Origin: CAWCBG01 sp963793845
GTDB lineage: Bacteria > Acidobacteriota > Terriglobia > Terriglobales > Acidobacteriaceae
DNA: 64,000 nucleotides
Assembly (NCBI GenBank): GCA_963793845.1
Contig: CAWCBG010000014.1
Span: 1,409,257-1,473,256 of the forward strand
Reading direction: 5' to 3'
The notes beneath the pieces are model-generated. The model saw only the letters and a program-made list of their open reading frames with translations. It searched no databases and had not been told where the DNA came from. Numbering within the stretch: position 1 is the stretch's first letter; each line of letters starts with the position of its first letter. Shown here piece by piece: positions 24,778-33,474 of the stretch. The position numbers and the translations under genes were made by a program.

Positions 24778-26265
24778 CTAGAGGATTCTCGCCACCAGAT
24801 CGTAGTCATGTGCCTCGGTGATCTCGCAGCGGTAGAACTGGCCTTCGCTAACATCCTCGTGATCGCCGAAATCATTGACGTACACCGTGCCGTCGATCTC
24901 GGGAGCGTGCATCGCAGTGCGACCTTCCCACAGCAAGTCAGTTTCGGCCGATGGACCCTCCAGCACTAGATCGAACTGTTGACCGATGAGAGCGCGCTTC
25001 TTCTTGCGACTGATCTGCTTCTGGATCGACATCAGCTTCTTGCGGCGGCGCTCAATCTCGCGCGGCGGGACCTTCTCGCCCAGCGCATAGGCTTGCGCGC
25101 CTTCCTCGTCCGAGTAGCCGAAGACGCCGAGCCAGTCGAACTGCGCCGCCCGCACGAAATCGCACAGCAGTTCAAAATCCTGCGCCGTCTCACCGGGGAA
25201 GCCGACGATGAACGAGGTGCGCAGCGTCAAGTTCGGAATCTCCCGGCGCATCTTTTCAATCGAGCGCAGGAAGATGTCAGCGCCGGCTCCGCGCTTCATG
25301 CTCTTCAGCACAGAAGGCGACGCGTGTTGCAGAGGGACGTCGATGTAGGAGCAGATCTTGTCGTGCGCGGCAATCGTCTGCAGCAGCTTGCCGGTGATCT
25401 TGTTGGGATAGGCATAGAGGAAGCGCACCCAGCGCAGCTCTTCGATCCGCGCCAGGCGCTCCAGCAGGAGAGCCAGCCCGTCTTTCAGCCCCAGGTCTTC
25501 GCCGTAGCAAGTTGTGTCCTGGCCGATGAGCGTGATCTCGCGCACACCCTGCTTCGCCAGGTTTTGCGCCTCGGCGATGACCGACTCGAAGCGCCGCGAG
25601 CGGAACTTGCCACGCAACTGCGGAATAATGCAGAACGAGCAGGGATGGTCGCATCCCTCCGCGATCTTGATGTACGCCGAATGCTTCGGTGTCGCCAGCA
25701 TGCGGGGTGTGGTCTCGTCGTAAAGATAGTTAGGCAGATCGGCGATGGCGCCGTCCCAACCGTCCTTCGAGAAGCGCCCGACAGCCTCGCGCGCATCGCC
25801 TTCGGAGCGCGAGCCCAGAATCACAAACGGGGAATTGCCGTCAGTGGGGGTCGGCTGAATTCCTGCAGCGCTCAGTATCTGCTGCAATTCGCCCGTGCCA
25901 ACCACGGCGTCGACTTCCGGAATGTTCTTCTGGATTTCGTTGCGGTAGCGCTCGACCAGGCATCCGGCAACGATGAGTTTTTGCGCACGCCCCGAAGTCT
26001 TGAGCTGCGCCATTTCCAGGATGGTGTCCACCGACTCCTGCTTAGCGGTGTCAATGAAGGAGCAGGTGTTCACGACGATGATGTCAGCGTCTTCGGCGCG
26101 TGCGGTAATCTGGGCTCCACCCTGCGCCAGCAGCCCCATCATAACCTCGCTGTCTACAAGGTTCTTCGGACAGCCCAGGCTCACGAAGCCCACTTTCATG
26201 GGAGCGACGGCCGGGGTCTCGTCCGGAGGCGTCAGCAGGGCTACAGAATCGTCATTGGGATGCAT
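24778..26265 (-). CDS. rimO: Ribosomal protein S12 methylthiotransferase RimO
   Basis: About 495 aa from the ATG at 26265 (GGAG 7 nt upstream). The N-terminal UPF0004 domain has its three cysteines (VSLGCPKNLVDSE, VVNTCSFIDTA, VAGCLVERY). The radical SAM core carries the CxxxCxxC motif in CDHPCSFCIIPQLRGK, and a TRAM domain sits at the C-terminus. RimO attaches a methylthio group to an aspartate of ribosomal protein S12 using two [4Fe-4S] clusters. The short N-terminal extension before MKVGFVSLGCPKN is Asp/Pro-rich and may not be translated if MKVG is the true start. Confidence 0.92.
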   Translation of the reverse strand: MHPNDDSVALLTPPDETPAVAPMKVGFVSLGCPKNLVDSEVMMGLLAQGGAQITARAEDADIIVVNTCSFIDTAKQESVDTILEMAQLKTSGRAQKLIVAGCLVERYRNEIQKNIPEVDAVVGTGELQQILSAAGIQPTPTDGNSPFVILGSRSEGDAREAVGRFSKDGWDGAIADLPNYLYDETTPRMLATPKHSAYIKIAEGCDHPCSFCIIPQLRGKFRSRRFESVIAEAQNLAKQGVREITLIGQDTTCYGEDLGLKDGLALLLERLARIEELRWVRFLYAYPNKITGKLLQTIAAHDKICSYIDVPLQHASPSVLKSMKRGAGADIFLRSIEKMRREIPNLTLRTSFIVGFPGETAQDFELLCDFVRAAQFDWLGVFGYSDEEGAQAYALGEKVPPREIERRRKKLMSIQKQISRKKKRALIGQQFDLVLEGPSAETDLLWEGRTAMHAPEIDGTVYVNDFGDHEDVSEGQFYRCEITEAHDYDLVARIL

Positions 26266-26358
26266 GCAATCACTCCATTTTAGCATTGCACGCAGTTGAG
26301 CAGGTTTGTGCTCCGAGCCGGGGTTGCTTATCGACACACCGCCGTGCGACTCTGACCC

Positions 26359-28275
26359 GTGCCTCGCTTCACCTTCTTTATCGGCAAGGGCGGCGTTGGG
26401 AAGACGACTGTCTCATCGGCCTATGCCTTGCACCGGGCAGCGGGTCACCCGCGCGACAAAGTGCTGCTGCTGTCGACCGACCCGGCGCATTCGCTGGGCG
26501 ACATCCTTGAAGTGAAGCTGAGCGCCCGGGCCCGGCGGATTCGGACGCCGGGACAGCTATGGGCGCGACAACTGGACGCGGACAAACAGATCAAATCATT
26601 TCTGGCGGCGGAGCGCGAAGAGCTGCTGGGAGTTTTAAATCGTGGAAGCCTTTTCACCCGCGACGAGCTGGAGCCACTGCTCGACAGCGCGCTACCGGGA
26701 ATGGCCGAAGTGGCAGCCTTGCTCGCGATTTACGATCTCCTCGACAGCGGCTTCGACGAAGTGGTGCTTGACACCGCGCCCATGGGACATGCCATCCGGC
26801 TGTTCCAGATGCCGGAGCATTTCGCGCGCTTCCTCCGGGTCCTGGAGCGGGCGGCGGACCGCGATGTTCTGCTGGCGCGCCACTTCGGCGGACGAGTACA
26901 GCGGGAGCCGTTGCTTGATCGCTGGTCGCGCATGGTGCGGCAGGTGAGCACGGCGCTTGCACGGGATTCAGCCAGGCTGGTGCTGGTTACTACGCCGGAG
27001 CCGTTCTCGCTGAACGAAGCGGCGCGATCGGCCGCAGCGTTCGAGCAGGCCGAGCCGGGCAACCGTATCGCGGAGATCGTCTTGAACTGGCTAGTTGAGG
27101 ATGGAAAGAGCTGTACGCGTTGCAAGAATTGCGCAGCTGAGAGCCGCGCCGCGCGCAAGTTTCTGGCGTCACACTTCGGGGGAACAGAGGTGTTTACAGG
27201 TGGCGATTCCGGCAGTCCGATTATGGGTATCGCGGCGCTACGCAGCTTTGGCAAGCACATCTTCGAGGGCAGGAAGCTGCCGGGTTCGCTGGGAAAGAAG
27301 CCCGCAATATCGCTACCGATCAAGCTGCAAGCGGCGAACTGGCCTTTGCTGCAGACTCGTCTGACGTTGACCGCAGGCAAAGGCGGAGTCGGCAAGACGA
27401 CGGTTTCGGCGGCGTTGGCGGTCAACCATCGCTCGCGAGTTCCCGGGGACTCGGTCAGCATATGCTCTATCGATCCGGCGCCGTCCCTGGATGATGTTTT
27501 CGCAGCCAATGTCACCGGCGATTTACAGCCGGTTCTGGGCGACAACAAGTTACGCGCTGCGGAACTCGATGCCACCGCTGAGTTCAGAAGCTGGGCGGAC
27601 GGATTGCGCAAGCGAATCAACCAGGCAATGATGGGCGAGCGGCGGGGTCTGCACGTAGACCTCAGCCTCGATCGCGAGTTTCTGCTGGCGTTGCTGGATG
27701 TGGTTCCGCCGGGCGTGGACGAGATCTTCGCCATGTTTCGCATGCTGGAGATGCTCGCGTCCGGGGAACACGTGGTGATCGACATGGCGCCCACCGGACA
27801 CGCCCTGGAAGTGCTGCGCACGCCTGAGCGCCTGCTGGCCTGGGCGCGCGTGCTGTTGAAAACCCTGGCAGCGCACCGTACACTACCTTTCGCTCGCGAT
27901 GCTGCCGTGGAAGTCGCGAAGCTGTCGCAGGGCGCGCACGAAATTGCCGGGATTTTGCGCGATCCAACTCGTTGCCGGGTCAGCGTCGTGACTTTGCCGG
28001 AGCCGTTGCCCGACTACGAGACGCGCCGCTTGCTTACCCTGTTAGGGGGGCTCAAGGCTCCGCTGGGGGATATCTTTATCAATCGCGTTCTGATCGATAA
28101 GGTTTCGAGATGCGTGCGCTGCCGTCGCACACGGGCATGGCAGATTGTATCTGCTGCGAAGTTGCGCCTCCTGTTTCGCGGGCTCGACGTCTATGTGATC
28201 CGGGAGTTCGAAACTCAGGTCGCAGGTAGAAAGGCACTGAAGCGCTTCACAAGGGAGCTATGGCGACTGGCCTGA
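26359..28275 (+). CDS. Two-domain ArsA/Get3-type ATPase heading the gas vesicle cluster
   Basis: 638 aa, GTG start. Two tandem ATPase halves, each with a deviant Walker A KGGVGKTT (residues about 9-17 and about 341-349), the switch motif STDPAHSLGD or SIDPAPSLDD, and the ArsA/Get3 signature DTAPMGHAIRLF or DMAPTGHALEVL. Each half has a cysteine pair near its end (CTRCKNC and CVRC), like the zinc-binding CxxC at the Get3 dimer interface. Known relatives are arsenite pump ATPases and Get3/TRC40, which shield hydrophobic protein segments. No arsenic genes are present. The next gene overlaps by 16 nt and is a gas vesicle gene, so I infer a chaperone or assembly role for hydrophobic Gvp proteins, perhaps in place of the missing GvpN ATPase. 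Confidence 0.8.
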   Translation: MPRFTFFIGKGGVGKTTVSSAYALHRAAGHPRDKVLLLSTDPAHSLGDILEVKLSARARRIRTPGQLWARQLDADKQIKSFLAAEREELLGVLNRGSLFTRDELEPLLDSALPGMAEVAALLAIYDLLDSGFDEVVLDTAPMGHAIRLFQMPEHFARFLRVLERAADRDVLLARHFGGRVQREPLLDRWSRMVRQVSTALARDSARLVLVTTPEPFSLNEAARSAAAFEQAEPGNRIAEIVLNWLVEDGKSCTRCKNCAAESRAARKFLASHFGGTEVFTGGDSGSPIMGIAALRSFGKHIFEGRKLPGSLGKKPAISLPIKLQAANWPLLQTRLTLTAGKGGVGKTTVSAALAVNHRSRVPGDSVSICSIDPAPSLDDVFAANVTGDLQPVLGDNKLRAAELDATAEFRSWADGLRKRINQAMMGERRGLHVDLSLDREFLLALLDVVPPGVDEIFAMFRMLEMLASGEHVVIDMAPTGHALEVLRTPERLLAWARVLLKTLAAHRTLPFARDAAVEVAKLSQGAHEIAGILRDPTRCRVSVVTLPEPLPDYETRRLLTLLGGLKAPLGDIFINRVLIDKVSRCVRCRRTRAWQIVSAAKLRLLFRGLDVYVIREFETQVAGRKALKRFTRELWRLA

Positions 28276-29066
28276 AGAAAAAGCCGAAGGCGGTCAAGGC
28301 GGATGCGTCAGGGGCAGACGCGCCCGGCGTGCTGTATCTCTACGCGATTTCTCAAAAGGGTGGCGCGACAGCGCAGCCTGCCGCGATCGAAGGCATCGAC
28401 GGCGAGGCACGGGTGGAAGCCGTCGCCTGTGAAGGCCAATTGTGCTGGATCAGCCGGGTCAGCAGGGAAGAGTTCGCCGAGCGGCTTTCCGAGAACATGC
28501 AGAATCTGGATTGGCTGGCCAACGCGGGTTTGCGTCATCAGCGCGCTGTGTCGGCAATCTCGCGGGACCGGACGGCTCTTCCGGCTCGCTTCGGAACGGT
28601 GTTTCTTACCGAACTTACCATGGCGCAGCACGTCCGTGAACGGAAAGGCGCACTGAAGGAAGCGTTTGAGCTGGTGTCCGATGCCGATGAATGGGGCATC
28701 AAAGTCTTCGCGTTGCCCAAGTCTCGCGCTGTCAGATCAGCGCAGAAGGCGCCAGCCAGCGGAGCGGACTATCTGAAGCGCAAGGCGGCGAGCCGGCAAC
28801 CGAAGGGCGACGCCGCATCCGAAGCTGATCTGCGCGCCTTTGCGGAGGCACTCAGCGGGGTGGCGGTTGCGTCGAGTCCGGGAGGCAAGGCGAGCGCGGG
28901 CCAGCCGGGACTACTGTGGCACGGCTCGTTCCTGATCAAAAGAAAAGATCGCAAGAAACTCGAAGCGGTGCTCAAGAAGGCCGCGGTTCGTTGGCAGGGA
29001 AGCCGGCGTATCGACTGGAGTGGTCCCTGGCCGCCGTACTCCTTTGTAGGCGCGCATGCTGAATAA
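28260..29066 (+). CDS. Gas vesicle protein GvpF/GvpL family (copy 1)
   Basis: 268 aa. The family core runs from VLYLYAISQKGG (about 23) to the diagnostic C-terminal GPWPPYSFVG. In between is the TALPARFGTVF motif typical of GvpF/L. The N-terminus has a Lys-rich extension (GLKKKPKAVKADASG). GvpF/L proteins are accessory proteins needed for vesicle nucleation; GvpF binds GvpA. The gene overlaps the ATPase by 16 nt and the next GvpA-type gene by 11 nt, so all three are translated as a unit. Confidence 0.88.
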   Translation: MATGLKKKPKAVKADASGADAPGVLYLYAISQKGGATAQPAAIEGIDGEARVEAVACEGQLCWISRVSREEFAERLSENMQNLDWLANAGLRHQRAVSAISRDRTALPARFGTVFLTELTMAQHVRERKGALKEAFELVSDADEWGIKVFALPKSRAVRSAQKAPASGADYLKRKAASRQPKGDAASEADLRAFAEALSGVAVASSPGGKASAGQPGLLWHGSFLIKRKDRKKLEAVLKKAAVRWQGSRRIDWSGPWPPYSFVGAHAE

Positions 29067-29304
29067 ACCGGATTTCACGCCGTCAACTTCCGATCTCGTG
29101 CTGGACGAAAGCGGCGAAACCTCGCTGCTCGACATTCTTGACCACGTGCTGAACTCAGGAGTGGTCATTCACGGCAGTCTGGTGATCTCGCTGGCAGGAG
29201 TTGACCTGGTTTACGTCGGGCTGAACGTCATCCTGACTTCCGTCGAAACCGCCTTGCGTAATCTCAATCCGCCCGCGACCACGGCGTCGCGGCGAGTGTC
29301 CTGA
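29056..29304 (+). CDS. GvpA/GvpJ-family gas vesicle protein (GvpS- or GvpM-like)
   Basis: 82 aa. The GvpA-family core, SLLDILDHVLNSGVVIHGSL then VISLAGVDLVYVGLNVILTS (helix-strand-strand-helix), occupies about residues 22-66. Relative to the main GvpA at 31026 it has lost the acidic RILDKG and WVR features, so it is a minor family member rather than the shell protein. The family includes GvpA, GvpJ, GvpM and GvpS; GvpS or GvpM is the best guess. It overlaps gvpF/L copy 1. Confidence 0.8.
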   Translation: MLNKPDFTPSTSDLVLDESGETSLLDILDHVLNSGVVIHGSLVISLAGVDLVYVGLNVILTSVETALRNLNPPATTASRRVS

Positions 29305-29312
29305 GCATCCGC

Positions 29313-29981
29313 ATGGCCTGGCTCCTTTACTGTGTTACCTCGACTGCCGAAACGGTTTCTCTCGGCGCCGGGGTTTGCGATTCGGCTGTACATTCCCAGG
29401 AACTGCTCGGGCTCCGCGTGCACTATAGCGACATCGAGAATGTTGAGGCTTGCCTAGGCAACGCAGAGTCGCTGAAGAAAGCTGCCTTGCAATTTCACCA
29501 GATGTTGCGTGACATGCTTTCCGTAACCACGCCCATACCGTTTCGCTTTCCCACCCTGGTGGAGGGAGAGGAAGCTCTGGTCAAGCACCTCGAGGCCGAC
29601 GCTGAAGGGTACCGAGCCGCCCTGGAAAGGCTGAGAGACGTAGTGCAGTACGAAATTGTGGGAAGCTGGACGGCGGATGCGGAGGCCGATCTGGCTACTC
29701 CGGTGAGTGGCCGCGAGTATCTGAAGCGCCGCCAGGAAGCCTCGGGGCGCATTGCTGCCGTCGATACCAAGCTGAGGGCAGTGGCGGCGGATTCGGTGCG
29801 GGAATGGCGTGCGCGCCAAGAGCGGCGTTCGCATCGCTGGTTCGCTCTGGTGCCCCGCGCCAACCGTGACCGCTTCATTGCCTCGTTGCGCGGCGCCGGT
29901 GCCTCGGAAGGCGTACGCTTGCGGCTGACTGGGCCATGGCCGCCGAGCGAGTTTCTTGTGCCGGGGGGTGAAGGTGAATAG
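29313..29981 (+). CDS. Gas vesicle protein GvpF/GvpL family (copy 2)
   Basis: 222 aa, the shortest of the three copies. N-terminal MAWLLYCVTS strand, a central PIPFRFPTLVEGE segment (equivalent to the RFGTVF motif of the others), coiled-coil-like helices (about 100-165), and the C-terminal GPWPPSEFLVPG signature. It begins 8 nt after the GvpA-like gene and overlaps gvpK. It probably makes hetero-complexes with the other two GvpF/L proteins. Confidence 0.85.
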   Translation: MAWLLYCVTSTAETVSLGAGVCDSAVHSQELLGLRVHYSDIENVEACLGNAESLKKAALQFHQMLRDMLSVTTPIPFRFPTLVEGEEALVKHLEADAEGYRAALERLRDVVQYEIVGSWTADAEADLATPVSGREYLKRRQEASGRIAAVDTKLRAVAADSVREWRARQERRSHRWFALVPRANRDRFIASLRGAGASEGVRLRLTGPWPPSEFLVPGGEGE

Positions 29982-30330
29982 TCCGAAGCCGCTGTCGCCT
30001 CGGGATGTCGAAGAGGCCGTCGCCGAGCTGCGCCGCCAGTTGCATGGGGTTACTGAGCAGTCGCTGGAGAGGATTGACTGTTCTCCGGAAACCATCGAGC
30101 AGGGGCTGGCCAAGCTGGTGCTGGGATTGATCGAATTGCTACGCCGTTTGCTGGAGCGGCAGGCAATTCGCCGCATGGAAGGAAACAGCCTTACTGAGCA
30201 GCAGGTCGAAGAAATGGGGCAGGCCTTGATGGTCCTGGAACAGAAGATTGCCGAAATCGCCCAGCAGTTTGGGCTGAAACCCGAGGACCTGAACCTGGCC
30301 TTAGGCCCTCTTGGCAATCTACTTGAGTAA
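29974..30330 (+). CDS. gvpK: Gas vesicle protein GvpK
   Basis: About 118 aa from the GTG at 29974, with a G-rich ribosome-binding site just upstream. The GvpK family core is present: CSPETIEQGLAKLVLGLIEL, LRRLLERQAIRRMEG, EQQVEEMGQALMVLEQKI and GLKPEDLNLALGPLG. GvpK is a small, mostly helical accessory protein required for vesicle formation. It overlaps the preceding gene by 8 nt. A gap of 300 bp with a promoter follows. Confidence 0.9.
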   Translation: MNSPKPLSPRDVEEAVAELRRQLHGVTEQSLERIDCSPETIEQGLAKLVLGLIELLRRLLERQAIRRMEGNSLTEQQVEEMGQALMVLEQKIAEIAQQFGLKPEDLNLALGPLGNLLE

Positions 30331-30532
30331 AGGGCAGTCAGATAGAGGCATGCGGCTGGCCCGATTGAGCGTTTGAGCTGCGGGTGTGGAAAAAATTCCT
30401 AAGAATGTATTTTGGGCTCTCTTCAGGCAACCAAAACTGCATCTAACAAAATCAGAAGTGCGGAATTTGGTTCGCTCGGGACGGACGCGTGATGCGGATG
30501 CAAAACTTGTCCATTGCGGGTTTCGCGGTTCA

Positions 30533-30561
30533 TTGACAGCGCCGCCCGGGTTCGCTAGGAT
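30533..30561 (+). promoter_or_regulatory. Sigma-70-type promoter in front of gvpJ-gvpA
   Basis: The consensus -35 TTGACA (30533-30538), exactly 17 bp of spacer, and TAGGAT (30556-30561). The predicted start is near 30568, about 60 nt before the gvpJ ATG. This is the best promoter match noticed in the window and sits in the only sizeable gap (30331-30630) of the gas vesicle cluster. Nothing else in that gap looks like a gene. Confidence 0.6.
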
Positions 30562-30630
30562 ACAGCCCTTGCGTCGAGGCGCGGAAACGCTTCGTACGGC
30601 TCCGCACTTTGTACTCCAGTAACCCAAAGC

Positions 30631-30972
30631 ATGGAACGCGTACCTACTGTCTCAGGGACCGCCAATCTGCTCGACATCCTCGACCGGGTGTTGGACAAAG
30701 GATTGGTCATTGCCGGGGATGTCCGGATATCGCTGGCCAATGTTGAGCTATTAACCATCCGGATCAGGTTGCTGGTGTGCTCGGTGGATAAGGCCGAGCA
30801 AATTGGGCTCAATTGGTGGAAGTTCGATCCGAACCTTACTCACCAGGGACTGCCTCCGGTAATGGCAAGTGAAAGCCTGCCGCGGCGCGGACCGGGTGCG
30901 GGATTGCGTCAGCCGGTGGAACGAGCGAAGGCGCGTGTGGCGCGTAAGAGTTCGAAGAAGAAGAAAGCGTGA
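30631..30972 (+). CDS. gvpJ: Gas vesicle protein GvpJ
   Basis: 113 aa. Family core NLLDILDRVLDKGLVIAGDV then RISLANVELLTIRIRLLVCS with the GvpJ-like IGLNWWKFDP extension after the core, which separates it from GvpA. The last 25 residues are strongly basic (ERAKARVARKSSKKKKA), a tail not usual for the family. GvpJ is a minor component thought to act in capping or nucleation. First gene after the promoter at 30533; its own ribosome-binding site is weak. Confidence 0.8.
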   Translation: MERVPTVSGTANLLDILDRVLDKGLVIAGDVRISLANVELLTIRIRLLVCSVDKAEQIGLNWWKFDPNLTHQGLPPVMASESLPRRGPGAGLRQPVERAKARVARKSSKKKKA

Positions 30973-31025
30973 TCGGCTACCCAGGCAAGCGGTGACGTAA
31001 CAGCTGCAGCAGGGAGGATTCTGGC

Positions 31026-31325
31026 ATGGCAGTCGAAAGAGTTTCGGGCGGTTCAAGCCTGATTGATGTTCTCGATCGCGTTTTGGACAAAGGTATCGTG
31101 ATTGATGCCTGGGTTCGTATTTCCCTGGTTGGCATCGACCTGATCACGGTTGAAGCGCGCGTCGTCGTGGCCTCCATCGATACCTATCTGAAGTATGCAG
31201 ATGCGGTCGGGTTGACCGGCCTGGTGTCCCGACCTCAACTGGGCGCCGCCGAGGAAGAAGAGATCATGACTGTGGAGACGACCCGGCGTCCTGTGCGCAC
31301 GCGCCGCAAGGCTGTGCGAGCGTAG
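31026..31325 (+). CDS. gvpA: Major gas vesicle structural protein GvpA
   Basis: 99 aa. The canonical shell-protein core is nearly perfect: SSLIDVLDRVLDKGIVIDAW, VRISLVGIDLITVEARVVVA, and SIDTYLKYADAVGLT. It self-assembles into the gas-permeable rib wall. The typical GvpA has about 70 residues; this one adds about 25 residues, acidic then basic (AAEEEEIMTVETTRRPVRTR). It lies 53 nt after gvpJ with a GGAGG-like site ahead of the ATG, and 26 nt before the histidine kinase gene. Confidence 0.9.
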   Translation: MAVERVSGGSSLIDVLDRVLDKGIVIDAWVRISLVGIDLITVEARVVVASIDTYLKYADAVGLTGLVSRPQLGAAEEEEIMTVETTRRPVRTRRKAVRA

Positions 31326-31351
31326 GAAGGTGATGCCAGGGAGTGACTGCG

Positions 31352-33448
31352 ATGGCTTCACCGCAGATGCGAATGCGCTCGGAAGGGCTGGACCTGGCAG
31401 GGAAACGCCGCGACTCGGCGCTACGTCTGCTGGGAGCTGAAAGCAGCGAGGAGATTTTTCCTGTCCTGCTGGAGGAGGTCGTCGCTCTCGGCTTTCCCCG
31501 CGCGCTGGTTGCCGGGGTCAACTTCGAGACCTCGGAAGTGACTCCGGTTGTCTCCCTGAACTGTTCCAAGGCCCTTTTGCAGCGTTATCAGACGTCGTTA
31601 TTCGCGCTCGAAAATCCCCTGGTGCGCGTGCTCAACTCGTTTGAGCCCGAACTGATTCCCGCTAAAGGCAAGCGCGGCCCCGATCTTTATTTTCATCCGC
31701 TGGTGTATCGGAACCAGACGGCCTGCTGGGAAGCCGAACACTCCCGGCGCGGAAGTTGTATCGCCGTAGAGAACTACAACTCCCGGTTGCGACTTCAACT
31801 GCAGGACCAGGTTTGCGGCATTTGCAAGCTGCGGGCCTACGCGGCCATCGTGGTGGTCGAAGTGGAACGCGGACCGGCGCATGCGGATCTATCCGAGCTG
31901 CGTACTCTGATTGAGCTGGCGAATCGCTGTCTGTTTCACATCTTCAAGGCCGAACATTACTACGGCCGCATGATGGAGATGGAGACCATCATCGGACAAA
32001 TGCAGACGGTTATGGAGAGCATGACGGATCCGGTCATCCTGACTGATCCACAACACCGGGTCATCACCGAGAACAAGGCGGCTGAGCGTTTCTTCAAGGT
32101 TCCCGAGGAAGTCAGCGAGGGCCGGGTGCGCGCCGTGGAGTTGAACAATCTGCTTTTCTCGGCAGCGTTATCTTCGATGGCGGTTTCGGGAACCGACTCC
32201 TCCCGCGATATGACGCTGGTGGATGCCATTGAGGGTGAAGAGGTTCTCTTCGAGGCAGTGTCGGCCCCCAGTTACGCTCCGGACGCGCGCCGGACCGGCA
32301 TGGTCACGGTGCTGCGCGACGTGACCGATCTGCGACGGGCGGATGAAGAATTACGCGCCAACTACGACCGCTTGCGGCAGGCGGAAGAAGTGGTACGGCA
32401 GGATCGTGATCGCCTGAACCTGATCATCGAAAACGTGGGAGACCCCATCGTTGTCTACGATCGTGACGCCAAGGTGGTGCTGCTCGATCCGCTGGCGCAG
32501 GAGTTATTTGGCACGGACAAGAGCCGGGCTCCGTTGCACGTTCGCAATCAGGCGAAACTCGACGCGTATGTCATGAAGTTCACGTACTCGTTTTCCGATC
32601 GCGAGAGTGCTCCGATTCGCCTGACGCATCCTGGCGGACAGCAGGAAGTGGAATACGATGCGCGCTCCGGCAAGATCTACGATGAACGCGGGCTGGTGGC
32701 GTATACGGTTACGGTGCTTCGCGATCTTACGGCAGTGCGCCGGCTGGAGCAGCTCCGGATGGAGCGGCGCATGCTGGAGATGGAAAAGTTCGCCGCCGCC
32801 GGACGGCTGGCAGGAACGATCGCCCATGAAGTGAATAACCCCATGGAGGCGATCAAGAATTGCATTTTCCTGCTGACCGACCAGATCAAGCCTGAAGCGG
32901 GACCGCTGTACGAAATCCTGAAGGCTGAGACCGAGCGGGTGGCTCGCATCGTGCGACAGATGCTCGGCCTTTACCGCAACAGCGAGCAGGTAGGCAACGT
33001 CGATGTCAATGGCGTCGTCGAAGATACTCTGCTGCTGTTTGCGCGCCAACTCGAGCGCGCGGGAGTTCGGGTGGAGAAAGATTTGCGCCAGCTTCCTCCT
33101 GCCGTGGGCTCGGCGGACCAGATTCGCCAGGTGCTCTCCAACCTCGTGGTGAATGCGAAAGACAGCATGAGCCAGGGTGGGGTGCTGAAGATCAGGAGTC
33201 GATTCGCCCGTAAAGACGAGTTGAAAGGCATGATTCGTATTCTGGTGGCGGATTCCGGATGTGGCATTGCCGATAACCTCTTGCAAACGATGTTCGAGCC
33301 GTTTGTTACCACCAAGGGGGAGCGTGGAACCGGCCTGGGACTGTGGATCGTCAAAGGCATTGTCGAAAATCATGGTGGCAGGTTGCGCGTGCGCAGCCGC
33401 ACTGGCGTGGGTACAGTGTTCAGCATCGAGTTTCCGGCAATGCGTTAG
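31352..33448 (+). CDS. Cytosolic PAS-domain sensor histidine kinase within the gas vesicle cluster
   Basis: About 698 aa from the ATG at 31352 (GGGAG upstream). No transmembrane helix. An N-terminal GAF-like region (about 1-205) contains several cysteines, including CGICKLRAY. Two PAS domains follow (about 215-325 and 345-470), then HisKA with phospho-acceptor His492 (GRLAGTIAHEVNNPMEAIKN) and an ATPase domain (NLVVNAKDSM, DSGCGI, GTGLGLWIVKG). It would pass phosphate to the adjacent receiver protein. Placed 26 nt after gvpA and ahead of gvpF/L3-gvpG, it is inside the gas vesicle operon, so it probably controls buoyancy genes in response to an intracellular cue. Confidence 0.85.
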   Translation: MASPQMRMRSEGLDLAGKRRDSALRLLGAESSEEIFPVLLEEVVALGFPRALVAGVNFETSEVTPVVSLNCSKALLQRYQTSLFALENPLVRVLNSFEPELIPAKGKRGPDLYFHPLVYRNQTACWEAEHSRRGSCIAVENYNSRLRLQLQDQVCGICKLRAYAAIVVVEVERGPAHADLSELRTLIELANRCLFHIFKAEHYYGRMMEMETIIGQMQTVMESMTDPVILTDPQHRVITENKAAERFFKVPEEVSEGRVRAVELNNLLFSAALSSMAVSGTDSSRDMTLVDAIEGEEVLFEAVSAPSYAPDARRTGMVTVLRDVTDLRRADEELRANYDRLRQAEEVVRQDRDRLNLIIENVGDPIVVYDRDAKVVLLDPLAQELFGTDKSRAPLHVRNQAKLDAYVMKFTYSFSDRESAPIRLTHPGGQQEVEYDARSGKIYDERGLVAYTVTVLRDLTAVRRLEQLRMERRMLEMEKFAAAGRLAGTIAHEVNNPMEAIKNCIFLLTDQIKPEAGPLYEILKAETERVARIVRQMLGLYRNSEQVGNVDVNGVVEDTLLLFARQLERAGVRVEKDLRQLPPAVGSADQIRQVLSNLVVNAKDSMSQGGVLKIRSRFARKDELKGMIRILVADSGCGIADNLLQTMFEPFVTTKGERGTGLGLWIVKGIVENHGGRLRVRSRTGVGTVFSIEFPAMR

Positions 33449-33474
33449 ACCCAATTTAGACCCAATAGAGTGTC

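Noticed and set aside
26359..28275. Arsenic resistance ATPase
   Set aside because: The fold is ArsA-like, but no arsenite pump, arsenate reductase or ArsR regulator is nearby, and the gene overlaps a gas vesicle gene. I call it by fold, not as arsenic resistance.
30386..30622. Small gene between gvpK and gvpJ
   Set aside because: The frame covers the -35/-10 promoter and has no family match or ribosome-binding site.
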